A stretch of 64,000 nucleotides of DNA from Anastatus disparis (Eukaryota; Arthropoda; Insecta; Hymenoptera; Eupelmidae): positions 5,456,001 to 5,520,000 of the forward strand of contig JAFFSR010000251.1 of assembly GCA_017163975.1 (NCBI GenBank), given 5' to 3'. Both the position numbers and the translations under genes were made by a program. The number at the start of each line of letters is the position of its first letter. The stretch's first letter is position 1. The notes under the pieces were generated by a model. That model saw only the letters and a program-made list of their open reading frames with translations. It searched no databases and was not told the origin of the DNA. Positions 39,101 to 53,600 of this stretch are shown in pieces.

Positions 39101-40921
39101 TTGCCATGAAGCAATCTTTTAAAATATTTTCGCTGACATGAGATCTACTTATATGCACACTATTGAATTAAATTAAAAAAGAACATCTGAACAATCTTAT
39201 TCGCAAAGCAAAAAGTGTTGGTTAGCCTATGCTATATATATATAAACTTATATAATAGCAAGAATGGCAGGAAAGGTAGAATAAGAAGAAAATTCATTTT
39301 TTCTGTGGCAAAGACTTGAAGGAATAGCTTTGCGAGCTTAGAACGATGTCTGGTAAAGAGAGTATGCATAACCATCAGAATAGCTTGAATCTTTATTTTC
39401 TTTCGCAGAAGCGGTTTGTGCTTGAGCTTTTTTTTCTTCTTTAGTCCCTGTTGAAAATTTCCCACGGAAATCGTTTCTTCCCTTCACGGTTTCTTCGTAT
39501 ATGTATATACTTATATAGAATATTTTCAACCTTTAACCTTTTTCTCTCTTTTTATCTCAACAAACCTTTTCTTCAACGTCTATTTTTTCTTACTTTCTTT
39601 TTAGACTTTTCTTGTTTTTTTTTCATGCATGCGTCATTCTTCTCTTTGCGCTTATTTTATTTTTTTTTATCTCCACGGTTAATTCTCCACTTTCTTCGAC
39701 AATTGCTCGGAGAAAAGAATATAAGGCTGGTATATACCGTCTCTCGTTCTTCTGGGACGCAGCGGGCAATTTCGCTTAGCAACGTTCGCTGCCAGCGCAA
39801 CGTCTTGTATAATGTCTCCCCACTGAATTTCAAGATAGCAGCAGCCCTTAATTTTTTTTTCCTTTTTTTTCTTAATTTTCTTTTTTTTTCATTTTTCAGC
39901 AAGACCCTTCAATTACAAAATATAAGAAAAGCAGTAAATAACAATAATTTACGTTGTAATTCGTATAGAAGGATTTTTTTTGCATTGTTGCTAACGTTTT
40001 GTTGTTGCAAGGCCGAACATACTTTGATTAATTTTTTAAAATTTAGTTTATTTTAAACTTAAAAGAGCTAAAAAATATATTTATTAAACCTTTGTACTTT
40101 TTACAATTCAAATCCAATCACAGAATTTCATTTAATTAAATAAAAAGATAAGAAATAATTTCATCTTTATCTTGACTGAACAAAAAAAAGGAGAAAAAAA
40201 ATAATATAAATCCTTTCATAATAGCTCGACTATAAAAGAAGGTATAACGCAAAAGCATGAGCTTAATAAATGATCAGCAACATCTTTAATGTACGCAGAT
40301 AACTCGCTCTAACTCCTTTTTTAAATAATGAATATCTACAAGCAAATTATCATTTTAAAACTTTTATTCTTTCGTGAAAGCTTCAGCTTTCGAGTTAAAT
40401 TTTAAACGCAAGCTATACGTATTCTTTTTGTAAAAAATCTCGTCTCGCGCAACAACCCCCAGCGTCAAAAGCATTGTGAAGCTTACTCTTTCTTTCCCCC
40501 TCTGGCATTACTTTTTTTTCTTTCTCTTTTTTTTTCTTCAAGCTCATAACAGCAAAAGGTATATAGAAGAATATCTCGCTCGTGGAATAGTTGTCGTTTA
40601 ACCCAGTAATTTTGGCACTACCCCTCTTTCGCTGTCTATTGTGTAAATAATGCGCGTGTACTTTTCATCAAGACTAGAGACTTTATATACGCGTTGACTT
40701 TGCAAGTGCGTTAATTACGAGACAAGGAGAAATTAGGCGTTTTTTTTCGAATTGTGTATGAAGACTTCATACAGCTATAGTGTTGTTATCAAGCTTGTTG
40801 CTCATTGTAGTGTTTGTTTTACGAATGATTTAGCTCATTTGCTCAAGATTTCATTATAAGTTGTAAAGGTGCTTGAGGAATTAATTAAAATAGATAAATT
40901 TAATGGTTGTAAGTATAAAGA

Positions 40922-40927
40922 TTTATT
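40922..40927 (-). terminator. Probable polyadenylation signal of Fused/STK36
   Basis: AATAAA on the minus strand about 70 bases after the stop codon, within an A/T-rich 3' flank. It is the first such hexamer downstream of the gene. Confidence 0.5.
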
Positions 40928-40995
40928 AAAAAAATATAGATATAAAAATACTATTTGTTTCAAATTGCTTAAAAATTAAACAATCTAATATTTCT

Positions 40996-43900
40996 TTAAC
41001 TTTCAATTACACTCCAAGAGTCTTTATCTTGGTCGTAAAAAGACAGCTGTATCAACGATGAAATCGCTTCATTGGCATTCTGAAAATATGATAAGTTTTT
41101 AAATATTCTACACAAATTTAATGAAATTTCGTATGAAAGAAATATTATACGTACATGTTGGACGGATTTTTCTTTATCGTTAGTCAAATTGTTGAGAAGA
41201 TTTCTCAAAGATTTTCCCCAAATGCGTTGTAAAGTCTTCGGACTGTATTCACCCAATAATAAAAGAAGAATACAAATTCGTGAACGAATTTTCGGTTGCT
41301 TGTGTATCATAAGTTTCGTGAATATGTCTATCAAATCATCTGTCGAGTAATTGAGGAAAATATAAATATATTTTAAAAGTATGATAAATAAATTTATTTT
41401 CATTAATAATAATATTTACCAGTTGATTTGTTTTTCAACAAAATTCTATCAACGAGTTCGGCATTACCAGAATGCGATCGAAGGACCTGACTCATCATTG
41501 CTATAAAATCAGATACTACGCCTGCTTTTCGTTTTTCAAAATTAAATAAGTTTTGAAATAATTCCAATCCATCAGGCACAAGAAAAACAGCATCACAGAA
41601 TTGCATCAAATATTCTTGCTTCGTATGTACAAGCCTACATAAAACTAAAATGGTTCTTTCTAGAGACTGAAAAAAAATTTTAATAAAGTTATATACTTAT
41701 TTTAAAATTATCAAATATTTGGAAAAAATCTCATACTTTGAGTTCATCTGCTGATAAAGTAAAAGTGGATCTCCATTTGTTTGTTGCTATAGAAGATGAG
41801 GCATCTGTTTCAGAAACACAATATCTTTCACTCATCAAAAGCTTGACTGCGTATACTAAATTTGGCACAACTTTTACGTTTAAATAAACTTGTTGAATTC
41901 TTTCGAGATCATCATTCGTGACACTTTCAACGACAAAAGGCAATGCCACTAGACAGGAAATATATTCGATGACGTGTGAACTGGCAGCTGGATTTTTTAG
42001 AGGTGCGATAAATATTGACATACAATTTTCTTGTAATAACGAGCCAATTTCTCCGTCCATTATTTCTTCCATGGATTGTTGAAGAAAAACTACCCACTCT
42101 TCGTTTTCAATCCACTGATCATTGTCACATGGAATCCAATCGAATAATCTTGCTTGTCTTTGCATCATACTGTTCTATAAAAAAATTTGTAAATTTTAAT
42201 GAATTTTTATTAAAATTATCAATGTGAATAGAATTCTAAATAAAGATATGTTTACCATAACTACATTTCTATCGTACTCTGACATACGTCGCGATGAGGT
42301 AGTTCGTTTGCGATGGTTATTGAACTCATCCAACGATTTTGAATTGCAACTAATCGAATCAGTATTGTGTAATGTTGACATACAATAAGACTCCGATTTG
42401 CCATTATTTTGCATAGCAAGACAATATGCCGTTGCTGCATTGACATCGTCTAATTGCCATGCTGTTTTTACGCATGGATTATTTTGTTGTAATGCTGCTA
42501 AACAACACGGTGGTAGTTCCTATTGAATTTTTAAAATACAAATTCATTATTTTAAAGATAAATAAAATTTTCAAACATAATTTCATTGAAATTTTATTAC
42601 TTACGGAAAATTGATTCTCAGAAATATTCACATTATTAAAACAATTGACTTGATCTTCAACATTTTCAATATGTGCATTTGAACTTTGTTGTTTTTGCTG
42701 TTTGGCTTGAGTTTCTTTCTCGATGATAGCACAATCCTCTTGACATAGATTACTATCTGCAGCGAATACATCGCTGCTCAGTGAAGTACGAAGGCTTAAA
42801 TTGTTCAGAAGTACGTCGATGCTGGTACTTGACTCTGAATCACTTGGCTCGCCTTTTCTCAATACTTGAGAGTGTAGCTTTTTTATTTGTTTTTCCAGTA
42901 ATTTTCTTTAAGTTCAACATAAAAGATGAATACAGTTTTTTTCTTTAGAATATAAATTTTTTTTAAATCTAGATAAATCAAAGGACTTTTATAAGTATAA
43001 TAATATAAAATGTATACTTTGATTGGCTGGTGAGGCGTGAAGCAAGGCTTTGAAGTTGTTGCTGCTGCTTGGCTCTTGCTTGAATTAAAGAAAGCGGAGA
43101 TGTCAAAGGTCGAGGAATGTTTTCATTAATAATAAGAATTCTACCCCTGACGAATGGATGTTCCAAAAGATCGGGCCAAGTCAAACGTTGCGATGGATCT
43201 TTTTGGAGTAAACCCTTTGGTACATTTGTAAAACATACAGAAAGGAAAGAGTTGAGATGTAGATTTTTTTTCTTTATTTTGCGAAGAAATTTAAATCAAA
43301 AGAAACTCACTTGAAGAAAGCTTTTACAATTTGTCGAGATATTATGAGGCCATTTAATATCGTCGTGTCTTATTAATGAAAGAAGATGAATTATAGAAGA
43401 CGTTTGAAACGGCGGCTCGCCTGTGACTAATTCATAGACTATACATCCTAGAGACCTAAGATAATAATATATTTTCATTAACTAATGAAAAAAAAAACAT
43501 TAAAAATTTTACTAAGAAAATGTAGCTTACCATAAATCAACATTATGATCGTAAGGACATTCGTTAATAAGTTCCGGAGCCATGTATAAAGGCGTACCCT
43601 TAATGGACATTTGAATATCGGTACTCATAATGCGGGCGAAACCAAAATCACAAAGTTTAGCCACTCCATTAGTATCCAACAAGATATTCTGCGGTTTCAT
43701 ATCCCTAAAATAATAAACGTCGTATTAATCATAAAACAAAGTCTATTAAAGCATTTGTTTATTGAAAAATATAAAATTAATATTTCAATACCTATGAATG
43801 ACTTTATTGGAATGCAAGTAATTAAGTGCCGAGACAAGATCACAGGCTATTACTTGAGTTCGTTCTTCGGATAGCTTGCCAGCTCTGCCGAGTATTTCAT

Positions 43901-44715
43901 ATAATCCTATATCTACGTACTCTGTCACTACTACAATCTGTTATGGGGATAAAGATTTATTGGGTCATTTAATGGTTATAGTTCTTTTTTTTCAAAAAGA
44001 AACTATGTTGTTCGTATGATTTTTAGAAAAAAAAAACGACGTACAAATAAATTTTTTATTGGTTTATATAAAGAAAAGTACTTATAATATGCAATTCAGG
44101 GAAGGCGAATTTACACAAATATTTATTCAGCTATATTTTGTCATTTTAACATATTAATATGTAATATATTTTGTATTTTTAAACGAAAATAATATACAGT
44201 AAATAAATATGAAGTTTAAATTAATCTATGTATAAAATGTAAATTTTGAATATTCAATGAATTTTATAACTATTCATAATTTTCTGATAGTCCGTAAAAT
44301 ATTAACATAACAAATATTTATTATTAATAGCTTTAAAGTTTAAATGTATTTTTATATTAAATTTTTGATATTTAATTTATAATATTTAAAAATAAATTTA
44401 CCTCTTTTTCAGTCTCGAAAGAATCAAGCATCTGTATTATATTTGGATGATGCAAACCCTCCTGTACTTTGCACTCTCCGCGTAAACTTTGTAATTCATC
44501 ATTTGATCTTCCTTTCTAAAATTAATAAATTGAAAGACAATAATCAAAATGTTGAATCATTTAAAATAAAACGTATATTTTTAAATTTACAATATACTTA
44601 CTTTCTTGGTAACTTTATAAGCGACAATGGCGCCATCATATTTTCTTCTAGCTTTAAATACTTGACCAAATGAACCCTCGCCTACTTGTTGCAACAAATC
44701 ATACATTCTTTCCAT
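40996..44715 (-). CDS. fu: Serine/threonine kinase Fused / STK36 (12 exons)
   Basis: Minus-strand coding exons: 44715-44602, 44515-44402, 43937-43792, 43704-43531, 43455-43311, 43214-43018, 42905-42605, 42519-42256, 42174-41737, 41666-41420, 41339-41155, 41079-40996. The joined frame gives 802 aa, essentially the length of Drosophila Fused. The N-terminal kinase domain (about 1-255) is complete: [15 protein letters not shown] glycine loop, Lys35 in [29 protein letters not shown] (124-131), DFGFAR (144-149), [11 protein letters not shown] and [29 protein letters not shown] at the start is diagnostic of Fused. A Gln-rich linker ([10 protein letters not shown]) and an acidic Ser-rich part precede a helical C-terminal region of about 350 aa that in the fly binds Costal-2. 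Fused transmits Hedgehog signals from Smoothened to Ci/Gli. All residues needed for catalysis are present. Confidence 0.94.
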
Positions 44716-46822
44716 TACAAAATAACTAAAATTTCAATCACAGCATACAAAAAAAATATCTAGAAAATGATGCGCTTATAGCGTCGTATCTTGCATGAGC
44801 TCGAAGCACGTTATGCGGCTTGTATTATAATGCAGCATATTCTTTCTCTCCTAGACTCCCCCACTACTTCCTTGACCTTCCGTTAGCTCGATTGGTCACA
44901 TTCTTTTTGCCGGTATATTTATGATTGGTGGTTTTAAATAGACGCTACCCAGAGAGGACCCCAGTTAAATGAACTCTCTCTGGTAGAAAAATTGCAAACC
45001 TATAACGCCTCTTAGTGCCTGTAAAAAGGGAATAAAAGTAGGTTTTTTCACACTCTGTAACTGTAATTGAGATCGTTATAAAGAGGTTGGATTCTCCGTC
45101 CTTGTCTAGTAATTTTTAATTATATGTTTTATTTTCATTTATTTCATAATTAGCAGTTGCAACAAAGAATAAATAACTGTCCCCGTTAAATATTATGTAA
45201 AGTATCTTCGATCGCATATAATAATAATTCGACGTGTTTATCGGAATATTTTATGTGAATAAATCTATTATTTAATATCATATTTATTAGTTTATTAATT
45301 AATAATTGATATTTATCTAGCAGGAATTCAATCAAAATATTTAATTTTTTTATTGTCTGTTAAAATGATTGTTATATAAATAAAAATGCTACTGTTTATA
45401 TTCGATCAATGTCATTTTTGAGTAATAATATAAAAAAAAATAATTAAACATTTCTTTGTGAACGTTCCAATTATTCAAATGATTAAATATTTAATTAATG
45501 AATTCATTGAAATTCTTTATTAAATTTAATTATCCAAATTAGAATCGAACGAGCAGAAATAATAAAAAAAAAGAAGAAATATTTCATTAGCGTAAAAATC
45601 ATTTGAAATACACTGCTCGCTATAAAAGGAAGTAAGATCGAAGCGCAGAGTGTATAGAGAAATAAAAAGGAGCAGAGAGAAAGATTGGGAGCTCTTGGAA
45701 TTTACAACGAACAATATTATACGGGACGCAATCGTAAGGGAACAGTGCGTGCGTATATATTTTACCCTTTTTTTTTCTTTAGCCCTTATAAGTTGCGGTA
45801 AATGACAAAGAAAAATTCGGAATTAAAATCGATTTTTATTGTCATCTTTAAAGGAGTTTTGATCAACAAGTAGAATATACTTATTTGTCTATTAGAAGAA
45901 TTATGGTATGACCACGTTTATCTGTTTGTATTGAAAACTTTTATTAAGCTGTTAATAATAATAAAAACTTCAAATCTTGCATAACAAATGATCGTTCCTT
46001 AATTTATTGGATGATATTAAACTTCTAAAAATTTTTCATACTAAGAATAATTCTTTTTATTTAATGAAGAAAGGGAGAAGCACGCAAGTAATTGTACAAT
46101 GCGCCAGTCTTTACCTACTGTAATATAAGGTATTAAATATCTACTAAAAAAGCGATTGCAATAATGAATACAAATAATTATCCCCAAATTAAATAAAATT
46201 TATAATTACTATAAAATAGTCCAAGGTAAATATATAAATCATAATTATTATCAAAAGGTTAAATTATTAAAATGTCGCTGAATTTTAATTTCTGAAAGTT
46301 AAATATTTAATTTTGTTATTTTTCAAACTTGAAATAAGTTTAATTCGAAAGATAAATAATTTGAAACGCTTTAGTTATATATTCAATGTTTGTTAAACAT
46401 TTGCATACGTAAAATAATAAACATAAGGCAGGATAAATTAAAAATCTACTCCGTACATATTGAAATAAAATGAAATTCAAAAGATATTAAAATATTCATA
46501 ATGATGTGTATTATTTGTTGTTGTTAAAAAAAAAAATTACAACCCAGTACTGATCTCTTTAAAGTGTTTCGCAATTAAAGACACTGTGGATAGTAAATAA
46601 GCAAAGTCGCTTCTTTCCAACAATATATACACAAGTTGCGCCAGTACAACTTTAAAAGAAAGAGCAACAGCGAAAAAGCAAAACGAAAGAGAGAAAGAAT
46701 AAGCATATATAAAGGAAGAGAGTGGGAGAGTAAAAGTTATGTATCAAAAGAAAAGAAGGAATATAAGAGAGAAAGAGAAAAAAGGGATGCTGGAAGAGCG
46801 CTTGCGCATAAACGGTGCTCGG
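44716..46822. other. Intergenic region between Fused and the putative plus-strand promoter
   Basis: Apart from the Fused promoter, this is AT-rich sequence without a coding exon. A purine-rich stretch of GAGAGA/AAGAAA type occupies about 46660-46795, directly before the putative promoter at 46823. The ORFs of about 60 codons within it reflect that composition. Confidence 0.5.
44720..45000 (-). promoter_or_regulatory. Probable Fused/STK36 promoter
   Basis: The 280 bp above the start codon are richer in GC than their surroundings. Two CCAAT boxes lie on the gene's strand (44895-44891 and 44928-44924), 33 bp apart, a spacing used by NF-Y pairs. Beyond them an inverted repeat (CTACCCAGAGAG at 44945-44956 with CTCTCTCTGGTAG at 44974-44986) forms a dyad. 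The exact start site is not fixed. Confidence 0.45.
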
Positions 46823-47658
46823 CTATATAGCATATACTCGCCAAACGGCCGGCGGCTCTATGCTCAAGTTGCTCAGAGCGAGCGCGGATGCCAGTGAAGT
46901 CGCGTCGTAGGCTCCTTCCTCTTCGATAAACGTGTCTTTTTTCAAACATATTAGAATACTCTTTTTAAAAGTGTTGCGCGCACGCGTTAAGTGTAATCTT
47001 TGTATCTCTTGGTGTGTTCTTTTTTTTTTCAATTTGTGACATAAGTGTTAATTCCTTTATTTCTTCTTTCATTTACATACATGTATATGTATTAAATATA
47101 TGTATAGTATAAATGGCAAGTAAGAGGGCAAAAGAGAGAGTGTCACGTGGCTATATACGAATCGATTGAGCTCATACTCTACTCTACTCTTATAGCCTTT
47201 TCCCGCGTTATTACTACGAAGAGGAAAAAGGAGAAGGTCACGGAACCGTCGACCTGTGTCTGTATTTGTGTATTTTCTGCACCCACTGCGCACTTCGTTT
47301 CAACTTCTTTCTTCATCCCCCTTTTTTTTCATTATATTTTGGATATTCAACACGTACTTGAGAGTGTATTAAAAGGTGAAAACAAAAATAAAATTAGTGT
47401 CTCGTTTATTTAGTGCTCTGACAGAAAAATAATAATAATAATTAAAAAAACAGTGTTGTTCGAACAGTTTGGTGCACGAAGCTGTATTATTTCAAAGTGA
47501 TATATTTTTTCTACTTTAATCGTGTTGAGAAATAAAGAAGGGAAGAAAAAAAGACTACTTAAAGTAAGGGGTGAAGAAGGAGATAAGCCTAGGACGAAAT
47601 AGCAGGCTTTTCTTGAAGAAAAAGGAAAGAGATACATAGACACGATTTTCATCAAGGG
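46823..47658 (+). other. Putative promoter and non-coding first exon of a plus-strand gene
   Basis: CTATATA (46823-46829) stands about 30-40 bp before CTCAAGTTGCTCAGAG (46863-46878), an initiator-like stretch in a short GC-rich island. A purine-rich GAGA-like tract lies upstream. The following 780 bp have the look of an insect 5' UTR and end at a consensus donor, AAGGG|GTAAGT (GT at 47659-47660). A second TATA-like sequence, GGCTATATACG at about 47149-47159, could give a shorter alternative exon. The overlapping 88-codon ORF at 47147 has no recognised motif. If correct, the coding exons lie more than 16 kb away, beyond the window. Confidence 0.4.
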
Positions 47659-50600
47659 GTAAGTTCAAAAACTTTAAAGAGAAATTCAAGACGATTCAAT
47701 GACAGATAAGAACTTGTTTTTCATTTTCTTTTTTCATTTATTTTTTGCTCGTTAAATTTTTCTTTAAGCTAAATTTACGTGTCTACAGATAAAAGTACGA
47801 TATCTCTAGTAATAACCATTTAGCCCATTATTAATTATATATTTATCTTGATTTCTTATTAATTATATTCAAAGTTGTATATTATAAAGTAAGGTGATGG
47901 AAAACAGGTTTAATATAAACTCAAGTTAATAATAAGTAGCTTTAATGGGCTATGCATACAAGATTATTTGAGTATTTTTACAATAGTACATTATTAAAAT
48001 AAATGTTTATGTTTGGAGTATATAAAAGAATCGCTCATTTTACGTTTTGAGATCATTAAATTAACATAATAATTAAGTGGTTTAACCACTAAATATTTTT
48101 CATTATATATGATTCTATATAAAAAAAATTGATAATTTTTTATTTTTTTGAGTAATTATTTAGCAAACTTCGATGGATAGTTTTGAATAATGGCACCAAA
48201 ATTAATTTGGTAATTAATTGCCCTAAATTCGATTAAAACCTAACTAAACTTTTGGAACATTCTGTATAACACATAAGTCGATAGTTATAATAGTAAAGTG
48301 TTTACTTTGTGAGACAAAGCTTGGAGAATATTGCTTCGTTGACCAAGTTCAAATTTAAAGTAAATAATAAAATCAATAATGAAATATGTGGAACTAAATA
48401 ACATTTGTTTCCAAGAAATATGTGTATTAACTATCATTATTATCATTGCAAGATATAATCATAATATTTGCCCGATAAAATATGAGCGATAAATTTTAAT
48501 TGGACATTTGAACGTTCAATTTTTTTTCTGTCGACGCACATAATTACCCTTATTAACGATAATATAGAATTAATTCTCATTTTAATAAACTATAAATCAT
48601 CGATTTTTATTTAATTGATCCCGCATCCACTGTGTAAGAAAAAATTAAAGAACCCGAAAGGAAAATTATATTTCCCATAGCTCTTTATAAACACACAATG
48701 TACTCGTGTGTGTGTGTGTATTAAAGTAAGTTAAGTACCCGTATAAGAGGCGCCTTAATAAAATGCTCCTGAAAAAACGAAAGAAAGAACAGCCTCGAAA
48801 AAATAAAAAGAAGGAGTTGAGTGATGAAAAATCAAGTGGAACGATCAAAGAGGCATAAAAGCGCGCGACATGAGAAATTCAACTTGGCTAAAGCTGTTTA
48901 CTTACGTGCGGCCAAACACTTGATATTAAGGTTGAATACGTATATATATATTCTTGAGGGCTGCTTTAGTAGGAACAATACATTATTACTTACTTTATTC
49001 ATTTCTAAAAGCGTAATTTGTACTTTTATACGATGACCTAGATTATATTATACATGTATATCAATTCAATAGCATTGTAATTTAGTTAGGTTAATTCACG
49101 ACTACAATTAATCATATATTCTAAATAATTTTAATATTTAATTATAAATTTATTAAATCATTTGAAAAATTGAAAAAAGTCTTGTAATTGTAAAATATTG
49201 CAACATTAAACTTCTTACAGTACTTTAACGCTTCTGTAGTGAGCATAGAATCGAGCGTATAAATTCTTTTTGTATATGCAAATTGCTCCTCATATTTATA
49301 CATAAAAATGTACACGAAACAATAATTCTTCAGGTTGCTATCAACAAGTTCTCGAGAGCTTGTAAGCCGAAGCATTTTCGAAACAACGATTCATACCTAC
49401 ACATATATAACTTTATCTTTCGATATACACGTTACATATTATAGTTCTTTTAGAAAGTTGCTCGCGTTTTAAATTGTTACATGTTAATAATAACTTAAGC
49501 GTATTATAACAAAAACTCTTTTTATTAGGATAATCATACGTTTGAACAGATTATTTATAAAAAAAATCTTTAAAATTATTATTAAAATTAATTCGTAAAT
49601 AAATTTATTAGCCGTTCCTTTTTTTAAGTGCACGTCATTTACAAAATATTAAAAATTAAAAATAAAGAAAAAATTCATTTTAAACTTCCTTGACTGACGT
49701 GAAAAAAAAGAAGTACGATATGAAAAAGCGTTTAAACGTTCTACAATGAAAATTATTATTGACGTGAATATTAAAAAGAAAAAAAAATGGGGAGAATATG
49801 GTTTGACCATCGCACATACCCACACGTTACAATTCATTATAATCACGGAAGTCAAGTTGCATAGCCATCGTTAAAGAAAGAAAAGAAAAAAAAGGAAAGA
49901 GAAAAAAAGTGACGGCAAAACGTCGTCGCGCGCGCCTTTAATAATCGCGAGAGCGCAAGGTAATTAAGATCGATCGGTGAGATTAAGGAAAGCCGACACG
50001 CGTTATGTACCATATATATGTATATATAAGCGGAGAGAGGGAACAACTAACGTCGCTTTATGATGCTTTATTACCTAAAGCTTTTTCGGATGGCTTCTAT
50101 AAGAACTTTTTTTTTTAGAAGCTTGTATATTAAAGTTTACTCTTCGTGATATTACAGTTTTCAAAAAAAAAGTCATTTCGCTTCTTTGCTTGCTTGAAAT
50201 TTTCTTCTAAATTTGTGAAATTTTAATGGTGAATTTATAATATGGATTTATTTTCCTTATAAATTTTTATCTAATGATGCATTATTTGAATTTATGTCAA
50301 TATATTTTTAATCTTTTTATACGATTACAATATTTTTTGTTTACAAGTAAGAAGATAATGAAAATTCAGGTTCCAATTTTATTTTTTATCAAATCATGTT
50401 TTTTTCGTCGTTGTTTTAATTAATTTTAATAAAATTTTCGCTTAACTTTCTTATTTTATAAAATTTATCTTACACACTACATAAAGACACATTTATAAAT
50501 CTTGTAAAGAAATAGTGAAAGACCACGATTTCGATATAAGAAAAAATAAATCTTGGAGATAAATCATAGTTTGTACATTAGATTTTTCAGCCCATGCATA

Positions 50601-53600
50601 AAGTAACATTTGAATACATACATTTATACAAATGTACGGATTGAATAGAAAATCGTTAGAGTATCAACATTTTGAAAATTGTATCTTATTCTCTTCGCGT
50701 TTACCTTCACCTACTTGTAGTCAACACAAACTATACATTGAACATTTACAGATAATTTTCCGTTTATCCATTCGTACGTAGCATATACTTTTTGTTATAA
50801 AATTTTCGAAAGTTATGTCTCTTTAATTTTTCATTGAAATAACTAATGCTATAACTCATCAACGAGGTAACACGTTAATCAATTATAGACATTTTATAAT
50901 ATTATGATATATAAATAATAATCCTTCTGAATATCTCATCTTACAATTTCCTTCGAGATATGAATAAAAAAAAGTCCATTAAAAAGAAAAGCCAAAGTAC
51001 CAGCAGCAGCAATACGTTAAAAACTATATCAGTCATACGTATATGAAAAGAAAGAAACCTTATCGAAAGCCGACACCTACTCTCGAGGAAACGCAATCTA
51101 ACAAACAACAAAAGCTTTTCGAGTTCTTTTATTCACGGTAGCAAAGTGTATATATATCTTCTCTCCTTAAAGCTTTCTCTCTCTCTTTTTCTTTTCTCAA
51201 AGACAATAAATATACAATACATAACGTGAAACGAGATATCGTACGTGTATGCGTATTAGTTTAGTCGCAAAAGACTATGACTAATAGCTGGAGTCTGATC
51301 GGTCAAGATTATGCGTCATGCGAATTGAGCTAATGCTCATTAAGATTAATTATGATTATTCATATTTCGTTATTTAATTTTAAATAATTACTTATAATCG
51401 AATTATTTTGTAAGAAGAAATTTTTTCAACGTGAATAAAAAATTAATAATATTATTGGGTTACCTCGTTTGATACATTGTTTTGGGTAATTTTATATTTT
51501 TCGTTCTCAAGGCTCTGATCAAAGAGAAAAAAAAAGAATTAATGTCAACAGATGGTGCGCATCAATGTGACACGCAATCCATATTGAATTGCACATTGTA
51601 AACTTTACGAGATCTTTATTCAGCAACTCGTTTTTCAATTTGCGTGAGGTATTATATTGAAAAAGAAGAAAAAAAAAATCTGCACAAAAAAAGAGGAGAA
51701 AACAAAATTGCATTGCGGTTTGTTTTCATAATTTTTGAAAATAAAGAGATTCTCTGAAAGTTAATCCCACGAAAGAAAACATCTACATATTCTCAGAGCG
51801 AATCATTATACGGTAGTTGTTGTTTACGGAAAAATATATAGAGCCTGATCAATAAAAATTATTGCCTTACCTTTTTTTATTCTATTCTCTTTTAACAGAA
51901 TAGCGACTCTTTATGGCTTTTTCTATAAAGTTCAAACGGGCTGAAGGATCGCGAACGCGAACAGAAGAAAGAAATTACCAAGAAGACGTGAAGAGAGCAT
52001 TTTTTACTTTCTTAACAGGAAAAAAAAAGAAATTGCGTGACTGAGCGCAAAATTAAGTTTCTATCTGGTAAAAATAACGAAGACCTCTTCTATGTGTGTG
52101 ATGGAAACCTTTGTATATACAAACAATCAAGTATAAAATACAAAGTGAAGGATAAAAATAATACGAGGTACAATAAAAATAAAGAGAGACTTTTATAGTC
52201 AAGTTCTTAAAAATTAATTAAATGAATTCGCGAATAAAAAAAAGTTTAATACCAATTCAATTTCAAAGAGATGACGTTTTTTACATCAGCCTTGAGTACA
52301 TAAAAAAGTATGATAGATTACTTTTTGTTGGTTCATTATTTTTAATTTTTTAGGATGTCAAAAAAGGTATTAGCTATAAAAATTTTAATTTAATTCTTAT
52401 AATTTTCTCTCGAAAAAAAAACTTGATACAGTCTCGACTATTTTGTTCCTCGTTATTTTTAACAAAACATATTACAAACTCAAAACAGCATAAAGTACGT
52501 AAACAAAAGATGCAAAAAAGAAAATACTTTATTTTCTTATATACTACAAATAAGAGATACACACGCCAGGGTGCAAAGCCGGAAACGAGAAACTGGTTCC
52601 TTTTGTTACATATGTGATGGAGATATTCGCTTCAGGCATATAATACGTAACGGCATCTTGATCTTCCCGTGACGCAAAAGATGAGCCCAGGATTTTTTTT
52701 GTATTCTTTTTTCCCTTTAGAATATTCAGAAGGATCGTGTAGCACAAAAAATCGACAAATATTGTTGGTAATGATGATAGAATATCATAAAGTAGATCTT
52801 TTTTGAAGTTGAAAAATAAAGAAGTTTAATAAAATTAACAAGGATTTTTTATAGTATTAATATTGGATTATCTGCAAAATTTCATGATAAGCCATTGATC
52901 CAAAAGCAAAATAATTAACATGAAAAATCTACTTTTTCAAATTATCGTTAACACATTGTTTTATAGGTCCAATGTTATTTTATTTTATACCTTTAAATTT
53001 TTAGTAACTTTAGTCAAAAGGAATTTTATGAAAATTTAATTATATATTCTAAAAGTAATAAATTCCTTTTAAAAATTTACAGATAATTAATGATTGGGAT
53101 TAATTATTGATATTTAGAAAAGATGAAATAGTACAAAATAGATAATTTTTCAAGTATTATATGTTTAAATTTATTTAATAAATAATTAATTTTTAATTTT
53201 TTTTTAATTTATAGATTAAAATTTGAAGTTTAAATTTTTTGTTAATTCTAGAGTTTTTTTTATAGAACTACAAATTTCGCTCATACACGAAAGAACTAAA
53301 TTGAGATTATCGATTTTCTTTTACTTTAAAATCATAGTTATTTTATCATAATATCTTTCAATACGAATAATTTATTCAAAAAGATGTTCCATTTACTTTA
53401 AGATAACTAAATATTCTCTTTGCTAAAATGAATCCCCTAGAAAAAATATTAATACTCTTAAAGGATTTAGAAAGTAACTTTCAATATGTTATATAAAAGT
53501 TAATGAATAAACATTAAAAGTGTATTGAAACAGTTTTCAAACCTTAAACTTGTCGTGATAAAATAATTTATCTATATCTCTAAATGCAGGCGAATAAAAG

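Larger units (their letters stand above)
24150..40995. other. 16.8-kb gene-free region
   Basis: No coding exon is supported. The sequence is AT-rich with scattered islands of higher GC, TATATA-containing stretches and pyrimidine runs. Named contents are foldback family C copy 2 (27373-27988), an inverted pair of E-boxes (31063-31157) and a possible minus-strand non-coding exon (35982-36180). The 82-codon ORF at 38016 and others here lack conserved motifs or splice context. It could be intergenic or the intron of a gene whose exons lie outside the window. Confidence 0.55.

Noticed and set aside
39451..40056. 201-codon plus-strand ORF
   Set aside because: Phe/Leu-dominated translation of pyrimidine runs; no domain and no coding signature.
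46737..47413. Several ORFs of 60-90 codons on both strands
   Set aside because: They overlap each other in opposite strands within the putative 5' UTR exon and none has a recognisable motif.
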